A stretch of DNA of 64,000 nucleotides from Amorphoplanes digitatis (GCF_014205335.1 NZ_JACHNH010000001.1:9012001-9076000); one strand, 5' to 3'. Counted from the stretch's first letter, positions 17,025 through 25,190 are shown. The notes: generated by a model from the sequence alone, not told the origin. A program made the numbers and translations.

Positions 17025-17484
17025 ACACCTCGATGTCCAGGCCGAACCCGAAGGTCGAGCAGGCAACTCCGCGCCCGCCCCGGTGAATCCCGGCGGCCGG
17101 GTACGGGATCGTGTCGGCCGGCAGGTCGTGCGGGTCGGCCCAGACGAGCTCGGAGCACTTGCCGGGTTCGGCGTTGTAGGGCTCGCCGGTCCAGGCGTCC
17201 GCGGCGAAGAAGAAGCCGATCCGGTCGGGGCCGTCCTCGCCCGCGCGGTGCATCACGTGCAGGAATCGCAGGTCGCCGGTGGCGACGTCGATCCCGGTCT
17301 CCTCGCGCGCCTCCCGGATCACGCCGTCGGTGATCGACTCGCCCGGTTCGAGATGCCCGGACGGCAGGTGGAGCCGGCCGTCGCCGTAGCCGGTGTTGGC
17401 CCGCCGCAGCAGCAGGATCCGGCGCGGGTCGCCGCGGTGGATGACCAGGTGCAGGTCGACGATGCTGCGATGCCGGTCGGTCAT
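17023..17484 (-). CDS. Nudix hydrolase (downstream member of a coupled pair)
   Basis: The 153-residue product has a full Nudix box from about residue 42 (GHLEPGE, then IREAREETGI), with the metal-binding REx2EE in place. Nudix enzymes hydrolyse nucleoside diphosphates linked to another group; the strands around DRIGFFFAADAW fit small-substrate members. Its ATG at 17484 overlaps the stop of the upstream Nudix gene as ATGA, so it is translated after that gene. The exact substrate is not predictable. Confidence 0.85.
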   Translation of the reverse strand: MTDRHRSIVDLHLVIHRGDPRRILLLRRANTGYGDGRLHLPSGHLEPGESITDGVIREAREETGIDVATGDLRFLHVMHRAGEDGPDRIGFFFAADAWTGEPYNAEPGKCSELVWADPHDLPADTIPYPAAGIHRGGRGVACSTFGFGLDIEV

Positions 17485-18086
17485 GAGGACTCCCGCGAGG
17501 CCGCCTCGCGCAGCGCGGCGGCGAGCTTGACGGCGAACCGGTAGGACTGGTGCGGTGTCGGGCTCTGCGGCGCCCAGGTGGCGGCGTCGTCGAGGTGGAC
17601 CCACCGCACGGCGTGGATCTCGGCCGGGTCGGGGGTCAGTGGCGTGGCGCGATCGCCGGCGAGGACATACCAGAGGGTGACGTCGGTGTGGGAGTCCGTC
17701 AGGCCGTTGGTCTGGCTCTCGGTCAGCAGCAACGGCCGCCGGCCGACCGCGGGATGGAAGGCGGCGGTGATGCCGAGCTCCTCGTGCGCCTCGCGGACGA
17801 CCGCGTCGCAGGGTCGTTCTGTGTCGACGTGGCCGCCGGGGAACATCCAGGCGCCGGCCTTCACGTGGTGTATCTGGAGCACCGCGTCGTCGGCGGCGTC
17901 GACCAAGGTCAGGTAGACGGCCAGGTGGCGGGCCGGGGCCGAGCCGCTGTCGCGGTAGAGCGCGTCGCCGGAGCCGATCCAGCGCAGCACGGACCGCTGC
18001 GCGTCCGCCTCGGCGGCGTCGAACGGCTCGACCGCCGCGACGGTGGCCCGCAACGCGTCGTTTAGGGACGGGCTGTGTTCTCGCAC
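17481..18086 (-). CDS. Nudix hydrolase (upstream member of a coupled pair)
   Basis: The 201-residue product has a helical N-terminal part of about 50 residues (LNDALRATVAAVEPFDAAEA), then a Nudix domain with the complete box GGHVDTE plus VVREAHEELGI. WMFPGG precedes it, as expected. GTG 18086 is chosen because the sequence upstream does not continue the family. It overlaps the next Nudix gene by 4 nt and diverges from the DinB-family gene at 18153 over 66 bp. It is likely a hydrolase of nucleotide-type metabolites; two in tandem may clean related substrates. Confidence 0.8.
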   Translation of the reverse strand: MREHSPSLNDALRATVAAVEPFDAAEADAQRSVLRWIGSGDALYRDSGSAPARHLAVYLTLVDAADDAVLQIHHVKAGAWMFPGGHVDTERPCDAVVREAHEELGITAAFHPAVGRRPLLLTESQTNGLTDSHTDVTLWYVLAGDRATPLTPDPAEIHAVRWVHLDDAATWAPQSPTPHQSYRFAVKLAAALREAASRESS

Positions 18087-18152
18087 CCGGCGACCGTATC
18101 GCCGGGGTACGACGGTTCTATGCTCCGAGGGCATCCACAAGGGAGGGGCAGC

Positions 18153-18683
18153 ATGAGCGAGCCAACTGTCGACCAGCTTGCCGATGTCGTCGAGCGGACC
18201 GGCCGCCTGATCTCCGGCATCGCCGAGAGTCAATGGAGCGATCCGACGCCCTGCGCGGACTGGGACGTCCGCGCCCTTGTCGATCACGTCGTCGCCGGCA
18301 ACGCGCTGTTCGCCGCGGCGCTGTCGGGGCAGGGTGGGAAGCCGGACGACTACGCGGACAGCGCCGAGCGGCTGCTCGCCGCGTTCCGTGCGCCGGGCGC
18401 GCTGGAGCGGGTCGTCGAGGTGCCGTTCGGCCGGGTTCCCGGCACTGTCGCGCTGCATCTGCGGATCGCCGACGTGATGGTGCACGGCTGGGACATCGCC
18501 CGGGCCACCGGTCAGGCCGCGGACTTCCCCGAGGACGTGGCGGAGCAGACCCTCGCGTTCAGCCTGGCCGCGTTGCCGGCGGTGCGGTCGGACCGCAGCC
18601 CGTTCGCGGCGCCGCAGCCGGTCGACGGCGACGCGCCCGCCCTGGATCGGCTGGTGGCTTGCCTGGGTCGCAAGGTCAGCTGA
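18153..18683 (+). CDS. DinB/mycothiol-dependent maleylpyruvate isomerase-like protein (TIGR03086 type)
   Basis: The 176-residue product has the pattern SQWSDPTPCADWDVRALVDHV at the start of a four-helix bundle, and MVHGWDIARATGQ later. The latter supplies the His typical of the metal site in mycothiol-dependent DinB proteins. These use mycothiol, the actinobacterial thiol, in isomerase or transferase reactions; this member's substrate is unknown. GGGAGGGG lies 6 nt before ATG 18153. It stands alone on its strand, 90 bp before the hydrolase gene at 18774. Confidence 0.8.
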   Translation: MSEPTVDQLADVVERTGRLISGIAESQWSDPTPCADWDVRALVDHVVAGNALFAAALSGQGGKPDDYADSAERLLAAFRAPGALERVVEVPFGRVPGTVALHLRIADVMVHGWDIARATGQAADFPEDVAEQTLAFSLAALPAVRSDRSPFAAPQPVDGDAPALDRLVACLGRKVS

Positions 18684-18773
18684 CCCACAACGGTTTAAAA
18701 TTGGATCAAGCGGGCAAATACCCCCAGGTCAGCTCCCATCCCTCCGGAGTCGGACGAGGCAAGGGGGAGACGG

Positions 18774-19460
18774 ATGACCACGTGGGCGACGGCCGGCCGG
18801 ATAGCGGTGGCGGGCGTGGAGCTCGACGGAGACCTGCGCCTGCCCGACCAGGCCGGCGGGCTGGTGCTGTTCGCGCACGGGAGCGGCAGCTCGCGGCACA
18901 GTCCCCGCAACCGGGCCGTCGCCGAGGCGCTGAACGCCGGCGGGCTCGCGACGCTGCTTGTCGACCTGCTCACCGGCGCCGAGGACGAGGACGACGCGCG
19001 TACCCGGCGGTTGCGCTTCGACATCGGGCTGCTCGCCGACCGCCTGGTCGGGATCATCGACTGGCTGCGGGCCCGGCCCGGCACCGCGACGCTGCCGATC
19101 GGCCTGTTCGGGGCGAGCACGGGCGCGGCAGCGGCGCTGGTCGCCGCCGCCGCGCGGCCCGACGCGGTCCGCGCGGTGGTGTCCCGCGGCGGCCGTCCCG
19201 ACCTCGCCGGTCCGGCGTTGGCCGAGGTCACGGCGCCGACCCTGCTGATCGTCGGTGCGTGCGACGCGGAGGTCCGCGATCTCAACGAGCGGGCCCGCAA
19301 CTACCTGCGGGCGCCGACCGAGCTGCGGATCATCCCGACCGCCACGCACCTGTTCGAGGAGCCGGGCACGCTGGAGCAGGTCGCCGAGTACGCGGGCCGA
19401 TGGTTCGGCGACCACCTCCTCCGCGACCGCCGGACGCGGCCGACGGGAGCGCGGCGATGA
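18774..19460 (+). CDS. Alpha/beta hydrolase (dienelactone hydrolase-like), coupled to a phosphoribosyltransferase
   Basis: The 228-residue product has an alpha/beta-hydrolase fold: FAHGSGSSRHS oxyanion region (about 35-45), the nucleophile elbow GLFGASTGAAAA (Ser about 116), an Asp in VGACDAEV and a terminal His in TATHLFEEPG. It is close to dienelactone hydrolase-like proteins that in many actinobacteria are paired or fused with phosphoribosyltransferases. Its TGA overlaps the next ATG (ATGA at 19457-19460). AAGGGGGAGACGG precedes the ATG. The true substrate is unknown. Confidence 0.8.
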   Translation: MTTWATAGRIAVAGVELDGDLRLPDQAGGLVLFAHGSGSSRHSPRNRAVAEALNAGGLATLLVDLLTGAEDEDDARTRRLRFDIGLLADRLVGIIDWLRARPGTATLPIGLFGASTGAAAALVAAAARPDAVRAVVSRGGRPDLAGPALAEVTAPTLLIVGACDAEVRDLNERARNYLRAPTELRIIPTATHLFEEPGTLEQVAEYAGRWFGDHLLRDRRTRPTGARR

Positions 19461-20167
19461 TCTTCGCGAATCGGGACGCGGCGGGCCGGGCGCTCGCCGA
19501 GCAGGTCGCGCGGCAGGTGCCGGCCGACGCCGGCCCTCCGCTGGTGCTGGCGCTGCCGCGGGGCGGTGTGCCGGTCGCCGTGCCGGTCGCCGAGCGGCTC
19601 GGCGCCGATCTGGACCTGGTGATCGCCCGCAAGATCGGCGCACCCGGCCACCCCGAGTACGGGGTTGGCGCGATCGCAGAGGACGGCCCGCCGATCTTCG
19701 ACCGGACCACCCTGCGGTACCTCGGCCTGTCCGAGGACGACCTGGCCGACACCGTCGCCGCCGAGCGCGCCGAACTGGCCCGGCGCATCAGCCGCTACCG
19801 GGCCGGCCGGGCGGCGCCGGACGTGACCGGTCGCACCGTCGTACTCGTCGACGACGGCCTGGCCACCGGCGTCACCGCGCGTGCCGCGATCGGCTGGCTG
19901 CGCGGGCGGCGCCCGTACCGGCTGGTGCTGGCCGTGCCGGTCTGCTCGCGGGATGCCCGGGATCTGCTCGCCGGCGACGCCGACACGGTGGTCTACCTGC
20001 ACGCGCCCGAGTACTTCTCCGCCGTGGGGCAGTGGTACGACGACTTCGGCCAGCTCGACGACGCCGACGTCGACCGGGCGCTGGCCCGCGCGTCGCGCCG
20101 GCGGACCACGGTGGAACGAATTTCGAAAGGGGGCCGCCCAGCGCCTCGCGGCAGCAGCCTACTTTAG
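19457..20167 (+). CDS. Phosphoribosyltransferase-family protein
   Basis: The 236-residue product has the PRPP-binding loop VVLVDDGLATGVTARAAI (about residues 130-147), preceded by LVLALPRGGVPVAVPVA and ARKIGAPGHPEYGVGAIAE. Both are typical of the predicted PRTases linked to dienelactone hydrolase-like proteins. It probably binds PRPP or a related ligand; no base specificity can be read. The ATG overlaps the upstream hydrolase stop by 4 nt, so the two are made together. The last about 20 residues are basic and poorly conserved in look. Confidence 0.8.
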   Translation: MIFANRDAAGRALAEQVARQVPADAGPPLVLALPRGGVPVAVPVAERLGADLDLVIARKIGAPGHPEYGVGAIAEDGPPIFDRTTLRYLGLSEDDLADTVAAERAELARRISRYRAGRAAPDVTGRTVVLVDDGLATGVTARAAIGWLRGRRPYRLVLAVPVCSRDARDLLAGDADTVVYLHAPEYFSAVGQWYDDFGQLDDADVDRALARASRRRTTVERISKGGRPAPRGSSLL

Positions 20168-20201
20168 GTCTATAAATGCCGTGAAAGCACCCGGAGGACC
20201 C

Positions 20202-21368
20202 ATGCCTGCCCGACTCTCTGCCGCCGCATTGGTGGTCGCCGCGATGCTTTCCGCCCCCGCAACGGCCGCCGCGGCACCGGGAGGGGCGCAGTGGGCGCAA
20301 CCCGGCTACGGCGCCGGGAACACGTACTACAACCCGGGCGAGTCGGTGATCAACGCCGGCAGCGTCAACGCCGTCAAACTCCGCTGGTCGTCGGCGTTGG
20401 CGACGCCGGAGCAGTGGTCGTGCTCGGGCCCGTCGGAACCGCTGGTCTCCGGCGGCCGGGTCTTCGTGACTGACGGCAAGGGCATAGCCGCGTACCAGGC
20501 CGCGACGGGCAGGCTGTCCTGGCGGCACACCTGGGCGAACCCGGAGGACGAGAGCACGCCGCACCTGGCCGTGGCCGGCGGGCTGCTGCTCGCGGCGAAC
20601 CACGGCTGCCAGTCACAGAGCGACCCGAACGGCGCGATCATGGCGCTGAACCTGGTCACGGGCAGGCAGGCATGGCGCACGGCCACGACCATTCCGCTGG
20701 GCTCGCTGGTCGTCGACCAGGGGACGGCGGTGGTGTCCGGCGCGTCGGCGTCCGACACCCCGGCGGTGATCGGCATCCGGGCGAGCGACGGCGCGGAGCG
20801 CTGGAGCCTGGACGACTTCCGGTCGTCGGGCGTCTCGGCGGGCGGCCGGGTACTGGTCGGCAGCACCACGGGCGTGGAGACCCGGGCGGTGTCGGCGGCG
20901 ACGGGCGGGACACTGTGGAGCAGGCCGACCGCCTGGACCGCGGAGGCGGCGACGCCGGCCGGAGACCGCTTCTACGCCTCCGGCGCCGAGGGCGCGCTGA
21001 TCTGCGTCGGCGCGGGCGACGGCGCGGTGCTGTGGACGGCGGCGAAGGGCGCGAGCACCCTTGTCGCGGCGGACGGCCGCCGGGTCTACCGGGCGGTCAC
21101 CAACGGGATCGAGGCATTGAACGCCCGAACCGGCCGGCAAGCCTGGACGGCGCGCCTCGGCGGCGGCACCGGGCAGCCGGTCCGGGCCGGCGGGCTGCTG
21201 TACACGGCGGTCGGCGGGGGCAAGCCGCTGGGGATCGTCAACGCGGCGAGCGGGGTGGTGGCCTCGCCGGGTAGCCAGATCGGCAGCCTCGACCGCGGCA
21301 ACGTCGTCGTCACCGCCGGCTGGATCTACCTGACCAGGGGAAACACCATTTTCGGGTACGCGCGCTGA
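20202..21368 (+). CDS. Secreted PQQ-type beta-propeller protein (copy 2)
   Basis: The 388-residue product has a signal peptide ending in ATAAAA. Propeller blades follow, marked by QAATGRLSW, NLVTGRQAW, NARTGRQAW and similar. The mature start (YGAGNTYYNPGESVINAG) parallels that of the gene at 7066 (FGPGNTGYNAAESVVNAG), and the order of blades is the same, so the two are duplicates about 13 kb apart. CGGAGGACC lies just before ATG 20202 and decides the start. No active-site residues for a quinoprotein are evident; a surface-binding role is inferred. Confidence 0.75.
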   Translation: MPARLSAAALVVAAMLSAPATAAAAPGGAQWAQPGYGAGNTYYNPGESVINAGSVNAVKLRWSSALATPEQWSCSGPSEPLVSGGRVFVTDGKGIAAYQAATGRLSWRHTWANPEDESTPHLAVAGGLLLAANHGCQSQSDPNGAIMALNLVTGRQAWRTATTIPLGSLVVDQGTAVVSGASASDTPAVIGIRASDGAERWSLDDFRSSGVSAGGRVLVGSTTGVETRAVSAATGGTLWSRPTAWTAEAATPAGDRFYASGAEGALICVGAGDGAVLWTAAKGASTLVAADGRRVYRAVTNGIEALNARTGRQAWTARLGGGTGQPVRAGGLLYTAVGGGKPLGIVNAASGVVASPGSQIGSLDRGNVVVTAGWIYLTRGNTIFGYAR

Positions 21369-21454
21369 ATCGGGCGGCGCTCCGTAGGAAGTTCGGCGAC
21401 ATGGCGTCCGATAGCGTGATCGGCGTTTGAGTCACACGCGGCTAAGGGGAACTC

Positions 21455-22291
21455 GTGGAGCTGTTGCACTCGGGGAAGGTCCGGGAGGTCTACGCCGACG
21501 GCGACGACATCCTGCTCGTCGCCTCCGATCGGATCTCGATCTACGACGTGGTGCTGCCCACCGCCATCCCCGACAAGGGGAAGATCCTCACCCAGCTCTC
21601 GCTGTGGTGGTTCGACCAGCTCTCCGACGTCGTGCCGAACCACATCATCTCCGCCACCGATGTTCCCGCTGAGTGGGCCGGCCGGGCCGTCCGCTGCGAG
21701 CGCCTCGAGATGGTCATGGTGGAGTGCATCGCCCGCGGCTATCTGGCCGGCTCGGGGCTCAAGGAGTACGAGAAGGACGGCGCCGTTTCCGGAGTGGTGC
21801 TCGAACCCGGCCTGATCGAGGGGTCCCGGCTCGCCGAGCCCGTCTTCACCCCGACCACGAAGGTCGCTCCCGGTGAGGGGCACGACGAGTTCATCACGTT
21901 CGGTGACGTTGAGGCCTCGGTCGGGCCGGACGTCGCGGCCGAGCTGCGGCGGATCACCCTCGAGGTGTACCGGCGGGGATCCGAGATCGCCGCCACCAAG
22001 GGGATCATCATCGCCGACACGAAGATCGAGCTGGGGGTGTCCGGCGGGGTCCTGAAGCTCGGCGACGAGTTGCTGACTCCGGACTCGTCGCGGTTCTGGG
22101 CGGCCGACGAGTGGCAGCCCGGCGGGACGCAGCGGTACCTCGACAAGCAGTTCCTGCGGGACTGGTCGTCCTCCCTGACCGGGTGGGACCGCACCGCGCC
22201 CGGGCCGGAGATTCCGGACGAGGTCGTCGAGGCGACCCGTAACCGGTATGTCGAGGTCTACGAGCGGCTCACCGGAGATCGCTGGCGCTGA
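21455..22291 (+). CDS. purC: SAICAR synthase
   Basis: The 278-residue product is phosphoribosylaminoimidazole-succinocarboxamide synthase. It joins aspartate to CAIR with ATP in purine synthesis, in the cytoplasm. Clear family blocks are GKVREVY at the start, SDRISIYDVVLPTAIPDKGK (about 28-47), ECIARGYLAGSG (about 90-101) and IIADTKIELG (about 188-197). The length fits the short actinobacterial form. GTG 21455 is preceded by AAGGGGAAC. No other pur gene is adjacent. A perfect 16-nt palindrome covers the stop and may terminate the transcript. Confidence 0.95.
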   Translation: MELLHSGKVREVYADGDDILLVASDRISIYDVVLPTAIPDKGKILTQLSLWWFDQLSDVVPNHIISATDVPAEWAGRAVRCERLEMVMVECIARGYLAGSGLKEYEKDGAVSGVVLEPGLIEGSRLAEPVFTPTTKVAPGEGHDEFITFGDVEASVGPDVAAELRRITLEVYRRGSEIAATKGIIIADTKIELGVSGGVLKLGDELLTPDSSRFWAADEWQPGGTQRYLDKQFLRDWSSSLTGWDRTAPGPEIPDEVVEATRNRYVEVYERLTGDRWR

Positions 22292-22299
22292 TCAGCGCC
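22284..22299. terminator. Palindrome over the purC stop codon
   Basis: GGCGCTGATCAGCGCC is a perfect palindrome that includes the purC TGA. It could form a short hairpin, but no T-tract follows, so terminator function is uncertain. Confidence 0.4.
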
Positions 22300-22370
22300 G
22301 CCTTCGTCGCGCGGGCAGCCAATGTGGACATCCGGTGGCGCTGTCAGTCCTTGCTGATGGCGTTACCGGG

Positions 22371-22559
22371 CTAGCTTGCCAGCGTCTCGGACTCGCTCGG
22401 CCTGGGCCAGGCCGCCTTGCTGCCGCAGCTTTCGCAGCTCAGCTGGTCGCCGCAGTGAGCGCACCAGTCGTTGGTGCGGCGGAGATACCAGCCGAGTGCC
22501 ACGCCCGCGAGCAGGCTGGCCAGCCCGATCAGGGCTGCCAGCGCGACGGCTCCCGTCAC
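22371..22559 (-). CDS. Small membrane protein with a zinc-ribbon-like CxxC pair
   Basis: The 62-residue frame begins with GTG 22559 and a membrane helix (VALAALIGLASLLAGVALGW). A short cytoplasmic or external tail follows, with CAHCGDQLSCESCG, four Cys in two CxxC pairs that could bind zinc. It overlaps the stop of the upstream gene as GTGA, which supports real coupled translation. It is convergent with purC. I recognise no family. Confidence 0.6.
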   Translation of the reverse strand: MTGAVALAALIGLASLLAGVALGWYLRRTNDWCAHCGDQLSCESCGSKAAWPRPSESETLAS

Positions 22560-22882
22560 GGGGTCGGACCGCCCATGGCGAACGCACCGTCATGGCCGAT
22601 GCGCGGCTTGCGCGTCGCCAGCTTGTTGGTGTCGCCGCGGTCGAGGGTGGGGTCCTCGTCGGCGCGGGACGTCACGTGGGACGCCGTGAAGGTGTCCACT
22701 CCGGTGCCGCGGTGCGAGCCGGGCCGGTAGGTGACGGTGACGGCGCGGGGTGAGGCGGCCTCGATCACACCGGCACGCCAGCCGTCGCGGTAGACCCAGA
22801 CGGGATCGGCCTTCTGATAGCTGTCGGCCGGCGCTACGTCGGCCGGATCGCGTTGCGGCGGGGCGATGGACGGGGTCGACAT
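22556..22882 (-). CDS. Conserved-looking small protein with a KOW/SH3-like segment
   Basis: The 108-residue product contains ADPVWVYRDGWRAGVIEAAS and AVTVTYRPGSHRGTGVDTF, a pattern like a small SH3-type beta-barrel that handles nucleic acid or charged ligands. AGGGAGG lies 6 nt before ATG 22882. It is followed by the small zinc-ribbon membrane protein with a 4-nt overlap. I do not recognise a named family and the function is unknown. Confidence 0.6.
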   Translation of the reverse strand: MSTPSIAPPQRDPADVAPADSYQKADPVWVYRDGWRAGVIEAASPRAVTVTYRPGSHRGTGVDTFTASHVTSRADEDPTLDRGDTNKLATRKPRIGHDGAFAMGGPTP

Positions 22883-23189
22883 CGAGAGCCTCCCTGTTTC
22901 CTGGGACTCGGGTCGTCGGACGGGCCGTGGCGCTTGCCGGCGTGCAAACCCAGCGTGCCGCTGAATGGTTCAAACTTTCAGCACGCTCCGTCAGCAGCCA
23001 GACAACCGCCTGTCAGATATCATGCTCGGGATCCAGTGCGTTCGCAAGGCCGTCTGCACGTGCATCCGGCACGTGCGGGGGTCGGGGGTGTCCGATCGAT
23101 CGGTTTCCCGCCGAACGATCTCCCCCTTAGGATGCTCTGGGGCGAAGGGGCTGCAACTTGCATCCCAGAGGCCGATCGATAGGAGCAAG
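22883..23189. other. Intergenic region upstream of the DUF5753 regulator
   Basis: This 307-bp divergent gap holds the 47-nt element at 23019-23065, a CGATCGATCG run near 23094, and AGGAG just before GTG 23190. I see no gene in it. Confidence 0.5.
23019..23065 (+). promoter_or_regulatory. 47-nt element, copy A, with TGCACGTGCA palindrome
   Basis: The element begins ATCATGCTC, carries GCAAGGCCG in the middle and ends with the perfect palindrome TGCACGTGCA plus T. The same blocks with identical spacing occur on the minus strand at 24440-24486, upstream of the DUF397 gene. It ends 124 nt before the regulator's GTG, so it fits an operator or promoter shared by the two genes. Confidence 0.6.
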
Positions 23190-24080
23190 GTGAGCGCCGG
23201 TACGCAGGAGGAGTCGCCGAACAGCGGCCCCACCGTGCTGCGCATCCTGCTCGGTGCCCAGCTGAGGCGGCTGCGCGAGGGCAAGGGCATCAGCCGGGAG
23301 GACGCGGGCTACGAGATCCGCGCATCGGGTTCGAAGATCAGCCGCATGGAGCTTGGCCGCGTCAGCTTCAAGGAGCGCGACGTCGCCGACCTGCTGAGCA
23401 TGTACGGCGTGCGCGACCTCGCCGAGCGCGAGGCGCTGCTCGGCCTGGCCCGGCAGGCCAACAACCCCGGCTGGTGGCACCACTACGGAGACATCCTGCC
23501 GCCGTGGTTCCAGTCCTATCTGGGCCTCGAGGCCGCCGCGACGCTGATCCGGACGTACGAGATCCAGTTCGTGCCCGGTCTGTTGCAGACGCCGGAGTAC
23601 GCCCGGGCCGTCATCCTGCTCGGCCACGCGGGCGCGAACGCCGACGAGATCGATCGCCGGGTCGAGCTCCGCCGGCAGCGTCAGCAGATCCTGCACCGGA
23701 TCGAGCCGCCGCAGCTGTGGGCGGTCATCGACGAGGCGGTGCTGCGCCGGCCCATCGGCGGCCCCGACGTCATGCGCGCCTAGATCGAGTCGCTCATCGA
23801 GGCTGCGAAGAAGCCGAACGTGCGGCTCCAGATCATTCCGTTCAACGCGGGCGGCCACGCCGCGGCGGGCGGACCGTTCGCGATCCTGCGGTTCCCGGAG
23901 CCGGAGCTGCCCGACGTCGTCTACGTCGAGCAGCTCACGAGCGCCATCTATCTGGACAAGCGCGACGACGTCGACCACTACGCGATCGCCATGGAACGCG
24001 TCTGCATCGACGCTGAGCCGCCGAACCACACCCAGGAGATCCTGGGCAAGCTGCTTCACGAGGTGGGCAGGCTCGCCTGA
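23190..24080 (+). pseudogene. XRE-family HTH/DUF5753 regulator interrupted by an in-frame TAG
   Basis: The product would be about 296 residues. An XRE-type HTH lies at about 15-70 (LRRLREGKGISREDAGYEI). A DUF5753 domain follows, with WWHHYGDILPPWFQSYLGLE and FVPGLLQTPEYARAVI. The frame stops at TAG 23781-23783, after VMRA. The same frame continues with IESLIEAAKKPNVRLQIIPF and the rest of DUF5753 to 24080, so one C-to-T change from CAG would restore it. Start GTG 23190 has AGGAG 4 nt upstream. In related WhiJ-like loci the protein is a DNA-binding regulator partnered by a DUF397 protein, here at 24367. It could be a pseudogene, be read through, or be a sequencing error. Confidence 0.8.
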
Positions 24081-24109
24081 CCATCCGGTCGCTGCTTCCT
24101 CACTTTGAG

Positions 24110-24133
24110 TGAGTCACCCGCGCGGGTGACTCA
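24110..24133. terminator. Perfect palindrome between convergent genes
   Basis: TGAGTCACCCGC followed directly by its reverse complement gives a 12-bp arm on each side. It covers the stop codon of the DUF397 gene and lies 30 nt after the DUF5753 frame, so it can serve both. Confidence 0.75.
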
Positions 24134-24367
24134 GCGGAGCAGGTTGTCGAAGTCCCCATCGCGGACGCCGCCGAGGAAGGCCTCGATCTCCGCAGCCGTG
24201 TAGATGAGCGCGGCGCCCTCCGGGTCGCGCGAGTTCCGCATGGCGATGCTGCCGTCCGGGAGTGCGGCGCACTCGACACAGTTGCCGCTGGGGTTGCTCC
24301 GGCCGCTCTTCTGCCAGGTCACACCCGCCAACTTGCCGGCGGGCATGCCATTAACAATGCGCGTCAT
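24131..24367 (-). CDS. DUF397-family protein
   Basis: The 78-residue product has the DUF397 signature: TWQKSGRSNPSGNCVECAAL, then MRNSRDPEGAALIYTAAEIE and AFLGGVRDGDFDNLL. DUF397 proteins are small partners of XRE/DUF5753 regulators in actinobacteria and are linked to development and stress in some cases; their biochemistry is unclear. Here the gene faces the broken regulator at 23190 and is itself intact. The 47-nt element B lies 72 nt upstream. ATG 24367 has AGGGAGCC upstream. Confidence 0.85.
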   Translation of the reverse strand: MTRIVNGMPAGKLAGVTWQKSGRSNPSGNCVECAALPDGSIAMRNSRDPEGAALIYTAAEIEAFLGGVRDGDFDNLLR

Positions 24368-24439
24368 TACTTGGCTCCCTAACGGTTGACCGGTCGCGGG
24401 GACCGGCGATGTGTGTCACGCCGACCACTCGCTGTGCAA

Positions 24440-24486
24440 ATGCACGTGCATTCGGCCTTGCGTTCTCACATGATTGTGAGCATGAT
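24440..24486 (-). promoter_or_regulatory. 47-nt element, copy B, with TGCACGTGCA palindrome
   Basis: Read on the minus strand it starts ATCATGCTC, has GCAAGGCCG at the same offset as copy A and ends TGCACGTGCA plus T. It lies 72 nt before the DUF397 start and points the same way as that gene, as copy A does for the regulator. Positions between the blocks differ, so the blocks look selected. Confidence 0.6.
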
Positions 24487-24616
24487 AACGCACGAGCCCC
24501 ACTGAAAGTGGGTCACGGAGGGTGACATCTTTGAGTGACGGGTCGGTGGCGGAAATGCCTCTTCGACCCTCGACGCATGGCTCCCTGGCGGGGGTGCCCG
24601 AGCGGGAGGAAGACGC

Positions 24617-24841
24617 ATGGCTGTCCCGAACGCCGGCCCGCACCAACCGGACCCGACCGACCGTGGAAACCTCACCTACCGGGACGAACTGCGGTCGTCG
24701 GGCATGGAGGCCGCCTCGACCCGGGCCACCACCGTGTCCCAGCGTTTCGGTGGGGTCCGCTATGCATTGACCCGTTCGGACAATGTTTCCCCGATGGACA
24801 GGGACCCAAACGAGGGTGGTGATCCCGACGCGAATCACTGA
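24617..24841 (+). CDS. Small hydrophilic hypothetical protein
   Basis: The 74-residue frame begins at ATG 24617 with a good GGGAGGAAG 5 nt upstream. It is rich in Asp, Arg, Thr and Pro, without membrane segments, and includes NLTYRDELRSSGMEAAS. I recognise no family. Its end overlaps the likely start of the next gene (24819), suggesting coupling. Confidence 0.5.
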   Translation: MAVPNAGPHQPDPTDRGNLTYRDELRSSGMEAASTRATTVSQRFGGVRYALTRSDNVSPMDRDPNEGGDPDANH

Positions 24842-25190
24842 GCACGTCCACTGTGCCCGCAGGCGGCGCGCCGGTGCGGCACCCGGCCGCAAGGTCTGGT
24901 CACCGGCCGCCCCGATCATCCGACGTGGACGCCTCCAGCCGGCCGCTCCACGCTGGCCGGTGCACGTCTTCGCCGAGGCGGACTACTGCTATGGGATCGG
25001 GCCGCTGACGCTGCGGGTCGACCGGATCGAGTGGGCGAAGCCGATCCCGTACGAGGGTGACACCTGGCTCGAGGTCGAGGGCATCGTGATCGACCCGGCG
25101 GGCCGGGAGCGTGCCCGCCGGCAGGTGCTGGTCCGGGCCGGCCGGCTGCCGCACCCGCCATCACGAAAGCGGCCGCGTCTGCGGCCCTGA
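24819..25190 (+). CDS. Conserved-looking hypothetical protein
   Basis: The product is about 123 residues from GTG 24819; ATG 24783 and GTG 24816 are alternatives. A basic, Arg-rich N-terminus is followed by a compact domain (HVFAEADYCYGIGPLTLRVD, then WLEVEGIVIDPAGRERARRQ) that looks like a conserved actinomycete protein of about 90 residues. No catalytic motif is seen. It overlaps the small gene at 24617 by 23 nt and precedes the 29-bp tandem repeats. Confidence 0.6.
   Translation: MIPTRITEHVHCARRRRAGAAPGRKVWSPAAPIIRRGRLQPAAPRWPVHVFAEADYCYGIGPLTLRVDRIEWAKPIPYEGDTWLEVEGIVIDPAGRERARRQVLVRAGRLPHPPSRKRPRLRP

Noticed and set aside
17481..18485. A longer form of the second Nudix protein starting at 18485
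   Set aside because: The added part crosses the divergent promoter and the DinB-family gene and shows no Nudix-family sequence; GTG 18086 is preferred.
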